From positions 1-53,901 of the forward strand of contig NZ_JAGPXN010000029.1 in NCBI RefSeq assembly GCF_018070575.1: 53,901 nt of DNA. The letters are read 5' to 3'. The translations under genes and the position numbers were made by a program. A model generated the notes under the pieces. That model ran no database searches. It was not told the origin of the DNA and saw only the letters and a program-made list of their open reading frames with translations. Shown piece after piece: positions 1 through 7,282 of this stretch. This DNA is from Micromonospora sp. C31. GTDB taxonomy: Bacteria > Actinomycetota > Actinomycetes > Mycobacteriales > Micromonosporaceae. How positions within the stretch are numbered: the first letter of the stretch is position 1; the number at the start of each line of letters is the position of its first letter.

Positions 1-127
1 TGGTCAACGACTGCCTCGCCGTCGCCCGCTGCACCGGCATCACCGTCTGGGGCATCCGCGACACCGACTCCTGGCGGGCCAGCGGCACCCCGCTGCTCTT
101 CGACGGCAACGGCAACAAGAAGCCGGC
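1..127. repeat. Terminal inverted repeat, left copy (127 bp, perfect)
   Basis: Bases 1-127 equal the reverse complement of 53775-53901 with no mismatch; base 128 differs (C here, G in the other copy). The sequence codes for the last part of the GH10 xylanase domain in both genes. The exact length of 127 is discussed in the findings. Confidence 0.97.
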
Positions 128-515
128 CTACACCGCCACCCTCGAGGCCCTCAACGCGGGCAGCACCCCGCCGCCCACCACCGCGCCCCCGACCACCCCG
201 CCGCCCTCTACCCCGCCGCCGTCCGGTGACTGTGCCGCGACGGTCTCGCTGAACTCGTGGAACGACGGCTTCGTCGCCACCGTCCGCGTCACGGCCGGAG
301 ACACGGCGATCGACGGTTGGGCGGTCGCGCTCACCCTGCCGGGCGGCGCGACGGTCACCAACACGTGGAACGCGCGCGCCAGCGGTGCCAGCGGTGCCGT
401 GACGTTCCGCAACGTCGACTACAACGGCCGGCTCTCCGCCGGGGCCGTCACCGAGTTCGGCTTCCAGGGCACCGGGACCGGACCGAGCGGCACGCCCACC
501 TGCACCGCGAGCTGA
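1..515 (+). CDS. Endo-1,4-beta-xylanase (GH10), C-terminal part, with CBM2 (xylanase 1)
   Basis: The reading frame enters from the left edge (first full codon at base 3) and stops at 513-515. The first 40 residues match the end of a GH10 barrel (VWGIRDTDSWR, then LLFDGNGNKKPAY), the usual finish of secreted actinobacterial xylanases that cut xylan backbones. A Pro/Thr linker follows (PPPTTAPPTTPPPS), then a CBM2 module of about 105 residues starting at GDCAATVSLNSWNDGF and ending CTAS, with Trp residues for polysaccharide binding. The catalytic acid and nucleophile lie outside the window. The first 127 bp are identical, inverted, to the other end of the window. The GH10 call rests on the conserved tail only. 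Confidence 0.85.
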   Translation, partial: VNDCLAVARCTGITVWGIRDTDSWRASGTPLLFDGNGNKKPAYTATLEALNAGSTPPPTTAPPTTPPPSTPPPSGDCAATVSLNSWNDGFVATVRVTAGDTAIDGWAVALTLPGGATVTNTWNARASGASGAVTFRNVDYNGRLSAGAVTEFGFQGTGTGPSGTPTCTAS

Positions 516-518
516 ACC

Positions 519-564
519 GTCGGCGGCCCGGCGTGGGAAGGTACTCCCGCACCGGGCCGCCGAC
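519..564 (+). terminator. Hairpin after xylanase 1
   Basis: Perfect 13-bp stem (GTCGGCGGCCCGG at 519-531 with 552-564) and a 20-nt loop that can itself pair (GGGA with TCCC). It begins 4 bp after the xylanase stop, so it is a likely intrinsic terminator, without a T-run as is common in actinomycetes. The rest of 565-697 shows nothing. Confidence 0.65.
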
Positions 565-697
565 CTGCTGCTGTTCGGATCGCGGAGGGCACCCCCGCGC
601 GTCGCCGATCCTGTCGTCGGGCCGGGGACCCTCCGGGTCGCGTGCGCGGTGCGCCGGCAGCGGCACCTCGGCCAGGGGCGCGGCGCCCCGCGGGCGG

Positions 698-1645
698 TCA
701 GCCGGTGTGGCCGGCCGAGTCGAGGGCGGGGGCGGACCGGCGGTCGATGTCGGGTTCGAGGTAGATCGTCGTGGCGGTGGGCAGCACCCTGCGGATCCTC
801 GCCTCGGCGTCGTCGATCGTGGCGGCGACGTCGGCTCCCCGGTCGACGGTTCCGATGGCGATCTTCGCCGCGACCAGGAGTTCTTCCGGTCCGAGGTGCA
901 AGGTGCGCAGGTGGATGACGCCGTCCACGCCCGGGGTGGAAACCAGTTCGGTGTGGATCGCGGTGATCTCCTCGGGCAGGGCGGCCTCGCCGATGAGCAG
1001 GCTCTTGGTCTCGGCGGCGAGGACGACTGCGATGACGACCAGGAGGGCGCCGATGCACAGGGTGGCGATGCCGTCGAAGATGGCGTTGCCGGTGAGCACG
1101 CTGAGTCCCACACCGCCCAGCGCGAGGACCAGGCCGAGCAGGGCGCCAGCATCCTCGAGCAGGATCACCGGCAGTTCGGGGGCGCGGGCGTGGCGAACGA
1201 AGGAGACCCAGCCTCGGCTGCCGCGAACCTTGTTGGCCTCCTTCACGGCGGTGTACAGGGCGTAGCTCTCCAACGCGATCGCGATGATCAGGACGGCGAC
1301 GGCGATCAGTGGTGAGGTGAGCTCGTGCGGGTCGCTGACCTTGTGGTAGCCCTCGTAGAGGGCGTACAGGCCGCCGATGCTGAACAGCACGATCGCGACG
1401 ATGAAGGCGTAGATGTAGCGTTCCCGGGCGTACCCGAACGGATGCAGCGCCGAGGGGGCGCGGCGGGCGCGTTTGCCGCCGATCAGCAGCAGCGCCTGGT
1501 TGGTCGAGTCCGCGACCGAGTGCACGCCCTCGGCGAGCATCGATGCCGAACCGGTCATCGCCGCCGCGACGAACTTGCTCACCGCGATGCCCAGGTTCGC
1601 GATCAGGGCCGTCACCACGGCCTTGGTACTGCCTTCAGCCGCCAT
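698..1645 (-). CDS. Cation diffusion facilitator (CDF) family transporter
   Basis: 315-aa membrane protein that probably exports divalent metal ions (Zn2+, Fe2+, Co2+ or Mn2+) in exchange for protons. Features seen: six hydrophobic segments in the first ~210 residues, the metal-site motif HSVAD in TM2, HPFGYARER in the TM2-TM3 loop, and LLEDAGALLG in TM5, where the His of the usual HxxxD pair is replaced by Glu-Asp. The C-terminal cytoplasmic domain (about 90 residues) includes PGVDGVIHLRTLHLG. I chose ATG 1645 because GGGAG lies about 10 nt upstream; an in-frame GTG at 1666 would add seven residues. The metal cannot be told from sequence. Confidence 0.88.
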   Translation of the reverse strand: MAAEGSTKAVVTALIANLGIAVSKFVAAAMTGSASMLAEGVHSVADSTNQALLLIGGKRARRAPSALHPFGYARERYIYAFIVAIVLFSIGGLYALYEGYHKVSDPHELTSPLIAVAVLIIAIALESYALYTAVKEANKVRGSRGWVSFVRHARAPELPVILLEDAGALLGLVLALGGVGLSVLTGNAIFDGIATLCIGALLVVIAVVLAAETKSLLIGEAALPEEITAIHTELVSTPGVDGVIHLRTLHLGPEELLVAAKIAIGTVDRGADVAATIDDAEARIRRVLPTATTIYLEPDIDRRSAPALDSAGHTG

Positions 1646-1738
1646 CGGCCCGTTCTCCCTCGTCACGTCGTCGATCGGGGCGTCCGCGCGACGACACCCG
1701 TACGTCAGAGTCCTCCACCAGCATCGCGTCCGAGCACG

Positions 1739-1771
1739 CGCCGGCCCGTCCCCCTAAGGGACGGGCCGGCG
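1739..1771 (-). terminator. Hairpin between the stress membrane protein gene and the CDF gene
   Basis: Perfect 14-bp stem (CGCCGGCCCGTCCC at 1739-1752 with 1758-1771) and loop CCTAA. It lies 15 bp beyond the stop of the upstream minus-strand gene and before the CDF start, so it probably ends transcription of the former. Confidence 0.7.
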
Positions 1772-1786
1772 TACGCGCTGTCCAGG

Positions 1787-2059
1787 TCAGTGGACCCGGC
1801 GGCGGCCGTAGGCGCCGGCGACGACGGCCACACCGATCGCGGCGAAGACGATCTGGAGGGCCAGTTCGATCCAGTCGATGCCCCTGGTGTCGTCGACGCC
1901 GAGGGCGCCGGCGACGAGGGTGCCGAGGATCGCGGCGACCACGCCGATGAGCAGGGTCAGCCAGATCGGGATGTTCTGCTTGCCCGGTACGACCAGCCGA
2001 CCCAGCGCGCCGATGATCAGGCCGATGATGATCGCGGTGAAGAAGCCGGTAACTTCCAC
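1787..2059 (-). CDS. GlsB/YeaQ/YmgE family stress-response membrane protein
   Basis: 90-aa protein with three hydrophobic helices and the glycine-rich family pattern GFFTAIIIGLIIGALGRLVV, then a short loop with PGKQNIPIW and a basic end (GRRRVH). The family (transglycosylase-associated protein) is small, inner-membrane and often stress-induced; its molecular activity is not known. GTG start at 2059 with GGAGGGA 8 nt upstream. Length is normal. It stands alone with its own terminator. Confidence 0.85.
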   Translation of the reverse strand: MEVTGFFTAIIIGLIIGALGRLVVPGKQNIPIWLTLLIGVVAAILGTLVAGALGVDDTRGIDWIELALQIVFAAIGVAVVAGAYGRRRVH

Positions 2060-2177
2060 GAGAGCCGTCCCTCCGGAGGAATGTGTGGTCGGCTGCGATC
2101 CTTGCCCCCTCCGTCAGGGGCCGAAACACCGTCGCTCCAGCCACCGGGCACTCCGGCAGAGCCGGCGTGAGACGGAC

Positions 2178-2221
2178 GGATGCCCGGTGACCTGCGGGGT
2201 TCCTCCGACCACCGGGCATCC
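2178..2221. terminator. 12-bp hairpin next to a gene stub
   Basis: GGATGCCCGGTG (2178-2189) pairs perfectly with CACCGGGCATCC (2210-2221) around a 20-nt loop. It lies just past the stop of the minus-strand stub at 2230-2292 and is probably the terminator of that lost gene. Confidence 0.6.
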
Positions 2222-2229
2222 GCGTGGTG

Positions 2230-2292
2230 CTACTCCGCGCCGGTGAGAGCGACCAGGGCGTTGGCGGTGCGGAAGTACGGGTTGCCTACCCC
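2230..2292 (-). pseudogene. 3' stub of an unidentified minus-strand gene
   Basis: Reading leftwards, an open frame gives GVGNPYFRTANALVALTGAE and then TAG (2230-2232). The composition is protein-like and a strong terminator follows, so this looks like the last ~20 codons of a real gene. Upstream of about 2293 the frame runs straight into the opposite-strand CNNM remnant, so the rest of the gene has been removed. I do not recognise the family. Confidence 0.4.
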
Positions 2293-2294
2293 GG

Positions 2295-2474
2295 GTGAAG
2301 GACGCCATCACCGTGGCCGCCGCCGATCGGAACCACCCCGATGCCGACGGCCTGCCGAGCCCAGCGGGCGCCGAACTCACCGTCACCCGGCTCGACGGTC
2401 GCCGCGTGGACCGGCTGACACTCCGCCGCGTCCCCGCCCCCGTCGACCAGCACCCCGAGGAAGCCCGGTCGTGA
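2295..2474 (+). pseudogene. 3' stub of a first CNNM/HlyC-CorC (hemolysin family) gene
   Basis: 59 codons remain. The translation VKDAITVAAADRNHPDADG then continues to RLDGRRVDRLTLRRV, which resembles the C-terminal end of the first member of the tandem CNNM/CorC transporter pairs common in actinobacteria. Its TGA overlaps the GTG of the next gene (GTGA), the normal coupling for such pairs. All N-terminal DUF21 and CBS sequence is missing, and 2295 directly abuts the unrelated stub at 2230-2292. So it is a deletion remnant. The assignment is inferred from the tail sequence plus position. Confidence 0.55.
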
Positions 2475-3607
2475 GCGACGTCGCCGCGATTCTACTGGCC
2501 GGTAACGCGTTCTTCGTGGGCGCGGAGTTCGCCCTCATCTCCGCCCGCCGTACCCAGGTCGAGCCGCGGGCGGCGGCCGGTTCGTCCGTCGCGCGCCTCA
2601 CCCTGCGGCCGATGGAGAACGTCTCCGCGTTCACCATCGCCCTGGCCCTCGTGGTGTTCCTGCACATGGTCCTCGGGGAGATGGTGCCCAAGAACATCGC
2701 CCTCGCCGGCCCCGAACGCTCCGCGCTGGTCCTGGGCCCCGTGCTCGACGGCATCGTCACCGTCCTGCGCCCGCTGATCCGGCTGCTCAACCAGATCGCC
2801 AACGCCGTCCTGCGGCTGCTGCGGGTCACCCCCAGGGACGAGGTCGCCTCGACCTTCACCAACGAGGAGAACGCCGAATTCATCGCCCAGTCCCGACAGG
2901 AGGGGCTGCTCGACCAGGACGAGCACGACCTGCTCACGGGTGCGCTGGCCTTCAACGACCAGGATGCCGCCACCGTGGCGCTGCCGCTGTCGTCCCTGGT
3001 GACCCTGCCGCAGGACACCACCGCGGCCGAGCTGGAACGCCAGTGCGCGGCGACCGGCTACTCCCGGTTCCCGCTCACCGACCCGGACGGTCGGCCGGCC
3101 GGCTACGTGCACGTCAAGGACGTCCTCGGACTGCCGGCCGAGCGGCACGACCAGCCCCTCGACCCCGGCCTGATCCGCCCGCTGGTCACCCTCGACGCCC
3201 AGCGGCCGCTGGGCGACGCCCTCACCGTCATGCAACACCGCGGCGCCCACCTCGCCACGATCGTCGACACCACCGGACAGATCCTCGGGTTGGCCGCCCT
3301 CGAAGACGTCGGTGAGAACTCGACGCGCCGGCCGCGACGATCGGGTCCGAACGCGCCGGAGCAGTACGACGTACGCATTTCTGCCGCTGATCGGGGAAAC
3401 CGCCGCCGGTGCCGGAGGTTCTCACCAGTCTGCCCTGGCCCTTGGGATGGAGCGCCGCCGTGTTCCTGGTCGCGGGCACCCTCACCGTGCTCGGGAGCAT
3501 CCGACTGGTCACCCTGGGCGACACCCTCGCCGACCGCACCGGGTGGGGTGAGGCGTTCTTCGGCGCCGTGTTCTTCGGCCTGGCCACCTCCCTGTCCGGG
3601 ATCGTGA
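2471..3607 (+). pseudogene. Decayed second CNNM/HlyC-CorC (hemolysin family) gene
   Basis: From GTG 2471 the product keeps the family start (ILLAGNAFFVGAEFALISAR), then FLHMVLGEMVPKNIALAGPE, the CBS-pair region (AAELERQCAATGYSRF, VKDVLGLP) and ILGLAALEDV. Two parts are missing. After LRPMENVS (about 2626) roughly 45 residues, comprising a transmembrane stretch present in intact members, are absent, joining directly to FTIALALVVF. After LEDV (about 3312) the usual end is lost and the frame runs on to 3607, overlapping the next gene by 199 bp with non-family sequence. It is probably non-functional. Intact members are membrane proteins tied to Mg/Co ion transport. Confidence 0.7.
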
Positions 3608-4452
3608 TGACCGCCGTCACCGCCGCGACCGACCAGCCGCAACTCGGCTACAGCAACGCCGTGGGCGGTATCGCCGCCCAGACCACCGCGGTCGCGGTCG
3701 CCGACGCCTTCCATCGCCGTGTCAACCTGGAGCACGCCGCCGCGTCCCTGTCGAACGTGCTCTTCGGCACCCTGCTCATCGCCATGCTGGCCCTCGCACT
3801 GCTCGGAACCTTCGCCCCGAACACGAACGTCGCCGGCCTGCACCCCGCCTCACTCGCCATGATCGGCTGCTACCTCGGGGGCCTGCACCTCATCCGCAGG
3901 ACCGGAGCCAGCCCGCTGTGGCAGGCTGTCGCCACCACGGAAACGCTCCCCGACGTTCCGCACGCACACGGCAAGCTCGACCAGCGCACGGCGTCCTGGC
4001 TGTGGAGCCGGTTCGTCGCCGTCGGGTTGATCGTCGCCGTCGGTGGCTGGGCCATCGCCCTCGCGGCGGAGAGTCTCGTCGTCCTCACCGGGCTCAGCGC
4101 CGGCTTCATCGGCGCGATCCTGATGGGCGCGGTCAACGCGCTGCCCGAGACCGTCACCGCCGTCGCTGCCGTCCGACGTGGTGCCCCCACCCTCGCCATC
4201 GCCGCCGTCCTCGGTGGCAACAGTCTCGATGCCCTGAACCTGGTCGTCGGCGACATCGCCTACCGTCGCGGTTCGATCTACCACACGGCCGGAACCGAGG
4301 AGCTCTTCGTCACCGCCACCGCTCTCTTCATGACCGCCACCCTCCTCGGCGGTCTCCTCGTCCGCCAGGCCTGCGGCTGGGGGCGGCTCGGCTTCGAAGG
4401 CGTCCTGCTGCTGGCCAGCTACGCGGCGATGACCCTCATCCTCGCCTTCTAG
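3409..4452 (+). CDS. Sodium/calcium exchanger (CaCA) family antiporter
   Basis: 347 aa with about ten transmembrane helices in two halves. The second alpha-repeat is canonical: NALPETVTAVAAVRRG followed by AAVLGGNSLDALNLVVGD, keeping the Glu and Asn/Asp used for cation binding. The first repeat reads ATSLSGIVMTAVTAATDQPQ then NAVGGIAAQT: the expected Pro-Glu is Ser-Gly and the later Asn is Ile. Ion specificity may therefore be altered. GTG 3409 is preceded by GGGGAAA. It overlaps the read-through end of the decayed CNNM gene, and its stop is 12 bp from the convergent CHAT gene. Confidence 0.8.
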   Translation: MPEVLTSLPWPLGWSAAVFLVAGTLTVLGSIRLVTLGDTLADRTGWGEAFFGAVFFGLATSLSGIVMTAVTAATDQPQLGYSNAVGGIAAQTTAVAVADAFHRRVNLEHAAASLSNVLFGTLLIAMLALALLGTFAPNTNVAGLHPASLAMIGCYLGGLHLIRRTGASPLWQAVATTETLPDVPHAHGKLDQRTASWLWSRFVAVGLIVAVGGWAIALAAESLVVLTGLSAGFIGAILMGAVNALPETVTAVAAVRRGAPTLAIAAVLGGNSLDALNLVVGDIAYRRGSIYHTAGTEELFVTATALFMTATLLGGLLVRQACGWGRLGFEGVLLLASYAAMTLILAF

Positions 4453-4464
4453 ACGCCCCGCCGC

Positions 4465-7095
4465 TCAGCCGGCGCCGAAGCAGACGAAGGCGACGGCGGT
4501 GGCGTGGGCGGCGCCGCCACCACCGCTGGCGAAGGCACGCTGGGCGTCGGCGAGCGCCACCGACGGGGCAGCGCCAGCGCGCATCCGTCGGTGCAGGTCC
4601 AGCATCAGCGCGGTGGTCAGGTTCGCCGGGACCGGCAAGACGGTGGCGATCAGGCTGCGGGCACCGAGGGCCAGCAGCACGGCGGTGAAGCCCATGACCT
4701 CGTCGCCCGGCCGGACCCCGGAGAGGCCGGAGTCGCACGCGGAGAGCACGACGCAGCCCGGTGGGCGGGTCAGCCGCTCCAACTCGTACGCGGTCAACGG
4801 CCCGTCGGCCAACTCCAGCGCGGAGAAGAGCGGGTTGTCGGCGCGGAAGGTGCCGTGTGCGGCGATGTGCGCCAGCGCCGTCCCGTTCAGCGCGTCGGTG
4901 ACCGTGTCGGCGGTGGCGGCGCGGCCGGTGAGGTGGCGCGCGCCGGGCAGGGCCGCGCCGAGCTGGCGTACCTCGGTCTCGGCGGCAGGCAGCCGGGGCC
5001 CGGCCACCAGCACCGGCGCACCGGTCGGGACGGTCCGAGCGGTGGCGCGCAACCAGACCGTCGCCGACGGCGCCACCGTCACCGGGCGGCCGGCGCAGGT
5101 CGGCAGGCCGGGCCACGGCACGGCGTGCAGCGCGCCGATCGGGACGACCACCAGTGGCCGGTCGTCGAGCAGCCGGCGTACCGGGTCGAAGAGCTGCCGG
5201 TCCAGCGCGGTGGCGGCGAACTCTACGCCGGCCCGGGCGCTGGCCGAGTCGCCGGTGGTGACCAGCCGGCGCAGCCCGAAGCGGTGCAGTCGGGCCTGCC
5301 CCAGCGCCTCGTCGAGCGGGCCGAGGTCGTGCAGGCTGGTCCGGCCGTCGCGGACGAGTACCGCCCGCAGCCGTGGCCCGTGCGCCACCAGCTCCAGCAG
5401 CACGGCGTCGCCGAGCGCGGCGGCGAGGGCGCGCACCGTGGTCGGTGCCAGCAGGCCGGCGCCGTCGGCGCCCCGGGCTCGGCCGTCCACTCCGCGCGCC
5501 AGCTCCCGGATGCGCTGCTCGAGTCGACCCTGGCTGCGCCGCAGCGCGTGCACCGGGTGGCCGCCGAGCAACGCGTCCTCCAGGGCGGTGCTGACCATCC
5601 GCAGCTCGGCGAGGGCGGCGGCCAGCCCCGGGTCCTGCGGCGGCTGCACCGCGCGCATCCGCAGGGCGTTGGCCCGCCAGCGTTCCGCCCAGGCCAGCAC
5701 CTGGGCGGGCGTGCCGGTGCGTACCGCGAGGTCCAGCCCCTCGGCGGCCAGCTCCTGCCCGTACGCCCCGCTGTGTGCGCGTAGCTCGGTGGCACCCAGG
5801 GACGCCCGGTGGCCGTCGAGCACCGCCAGCCCCCGACGCAGGGCCCGGGCCGCGCCCCGCAGGTCACCGTCGAGCCGACGGCGCAGGGCCAGCGCGTACC
5901 AGCCCTGGGCCCGGTGCGGCGCGGTGCCCCGGCGGTGCGCGCGGGCCGCCACCGCCAGCAACTCGGCCGCCCGGGCGGGTCGACCCAACGCCGCGGCCAG
6001 CCGGCCGGCCTCGATCCGGGTGGTCAGGGCCGGCGAGGGCCAGCCGGTGGCGTCGAGCTGCCCGGCGGTTCGCACCATGGCGGTGAGCAGCGCGGTCGAG
6101 CGGGTGCCCCGGGCGAACTCGGCGCGCAGCTCGACGTGCCGGGCGAAGGCGGCCCAGGTGCGGCGTCCCTGCCGACGGAAGCGGGCCCGCGCCGAGACGG
6201 CGGCGGTCGCGGCGGTGTCCAGGTCGGCGGCGAGCAGGGCCGCCCGGGCGCGGGCCAGCAGCGCTTCGGCGAGATCCGAGGCCATGCCCCGCCGGCGCAG
6301 CTCCGTCACGGCGGTGTTGGCGACCTCGACCGCCTCGTCGACCAGCGGCACCGAGAGCAGCAGTTCGAACCGGTCCAACAGCAGCGCCGGCCGGGGCACC
6401 GACAGCCGGCGGTACTCCTCGTCGACGGCGGCGAAGCCGCGCAGCGCGCCCGCCACGTCGCCGCGCTGCCCGGCGGCGATGCCGCTGTTCCAGCGGACGT
6501 CGGCGGCGGCCAGGTCGAGCCCGAGCCGGCCGAAGATGGCCGCGGAGCGGGACAGGTCGTCGTCGGCGTCCCGCCCGGTGCCCCGATGGGCGTTGAGGAG
6601 CCCACGGTTGTTGCGCGCCCGCGCCTCCAGCAGCAGGTCACCCTCCCGTTGGGCGATCTCCACCGCGATGCCGTAGTCGCGGACCGCCTCGTCGAACCGC
6701 CCCCGGTAGTGCAGCACGACGCCCCGCTGCATCCGGGCCCGGCCGGCGTCGGCGCCGGTCAGCAGGGGCAGGGCCAGGGTCACCGCGCGTAGCGCGGCGC
6801 CGGTGCGTCCGGCGTTGGCCAGGACGTAACCGAGGCTCATCCGGGCCAGTGCCCGCACCCGGGGCGAGCCGGCGACCCGCACCGCGCGGCGCAGGTGCCG
6901 CAGCGCCCCCGGCAGGTCGTTCGTCTCCCGCAGGGCCAGCCCGACGGCGCGTTCGGCGGTGGAACGCTCGTCGGCGTCGGGGTGGCCGGCGGCGAGGACC
7001 CGCCGGCCGATCGTGATCGCCTCGCGGGGGTAGCGCTGGACCGCGTCGAGCGCGGCCTGGGCCGTGCCGGCACCGGAACCGGCACTGTCGGCCAT
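4465..7095 (-). CDS. TPR-repeat protein with C-terminal CHAT (caspase-like) protease domain
   Basis: 876 aa, cytosolic, no signal peptide. Residues ~1-550 are Ala/Leu/Arg-rich helical repeats of TPR type (RARMQRGVVLHYRGRFDEAV, EARARNNRGLLNAHRGTG). Residues ~640-876 form a CHAT domain with both catalytic residues: His747 in AHIAAHGTF and Cys787 in VVLSACDSG. CHAT proteases are caspase/separase relatives that cleave partner proteins, often as switched effectors. I chose ATG 7095: there is no ribosome site, but a promoter sits 7 nt upstream, so the mRNA should be leaderless. Frame open to 7431 is not needed. It diverges from a subtilase, sigma factor and unknown protein, which suggests one regulated module. 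Confidence 0.85.
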   Translation of the reverse strand: MADSAGSGAGTAQAALDAVQRYPREAITIGRRVLAAGHPDADERSTAERAVGLALRETNDLPGALRHLRRAVRVAGSPRVRALARMSLGYVLANAGRTGAALRAVTLALPLLTGADAGRARMQRGVVLHYRGRFDEAVRDYGIAVEIAQREGDLLLEARARNNRGLLNAHRGTGRDADDDLSRSAAIFGRLGLDLAAADVRWNSGIAAGQRGDVAGALRGFAAVDEEYRRLSVPRPALLLDRFELLLSVPLVDEAVEVANTAVTELRRRGMASDLAEALLARARAALLAADLDTAATAAVSARARFRRQGRRTWAAFARHVELRAEFARGTRSTALLTAMVRTAGQLDATGWPSPALTTRIEAGRLAAALGRPARAAELLAVAARAHRRGTAPHRAQGWYALALRRRLDGDLRGAARALRRGLAVLDGHRASLGATELRAHSGAYGQELAAEGLDLAVRTGTPAQVLAWAERWRANALRMRAVQPPQDPGLAAALAELRMVSTALEDALLGGHPVHALRRSQGRLEQRIRELARGVDGRARGADGAGLLAPTTVRALAAALGDAVLLELVAHGPRLRAVLVRDGRTSLHDLGPLDEALGQARLHRFGLRRLVTTGDSASARAGVEFAATALDRQLFDPVRRLLDDRPLVVVPIGALHAVPWPGLPTCAGRPVTVAPSATVWLRATARTVPTGAPVLVAGPRLPAAETEVRQLGAALPGARHLTGRAATADTVTDALNGTALAHIAAHGTFRADNPLFSALELADGPLTAYELERLTRPPGCVVLSACDSGLSGVRPGDEVMGFTAVLLALGARSLIATVLPVPANLTTALMLDLHRRMRAGAAPSVALADAQRAFASGGGGAAHATAVAFVCFGAG

Positions 7096-7131
7096 GCCAA
7101 GGAGAATCCCGTAGTCCAGCTCCCAGGTCAA
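7096..7131 (-). promoter_or_regulatory. Promoter of the CHAT gene, predicted leaderless
   Basis: On the minus strand: TTGACC (7126-7131), 17-nt spacer, GATTCT (7103-7108), then exactly 7 nt to the ATG. Transcription would start at the A of the start codon, which explains the missing Shine-Dalgarno sequence. Confidence 0.5.
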
Positions 7132-7176
7132 TCGCGCCGGAAGGCATCGGGAATCCGTCGCCGCGACGACGACCAA

Positions 7177-7206
7177 TTGACACCCGACTATCCTTTGAAA
7201 TAATCG
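7177..7206 (+). promoter_or_regulatory. Promoter for the subtilase/sigma operon
   Basis: A perfect -35 hexamer TTGACA (7177-7182), 18-nt spacer and TAATCG (7201-7206). It lies about 75 bp before the subtilase start, in an AT-richer patch of the divergent intergenic region, and points rightwards. Confidence 0.5.
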
Positions 7207-7282
7207 TCCCGTGCCTCGCAGCGCGCTTCCGTAGCTGCCCCGGCCCGTCGCCGACCACGCTCTTCGACCGCCTGGAGGACCG

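Noticed and set aside
2180..2470. N-terminal extension of the decayed CNNM gene (frame open from 2180)
   Set aside because: The translation is Arg/Pro-rich shadow, and another frame of the same bases holds the recognisable tail of the preceding CNNM gene.
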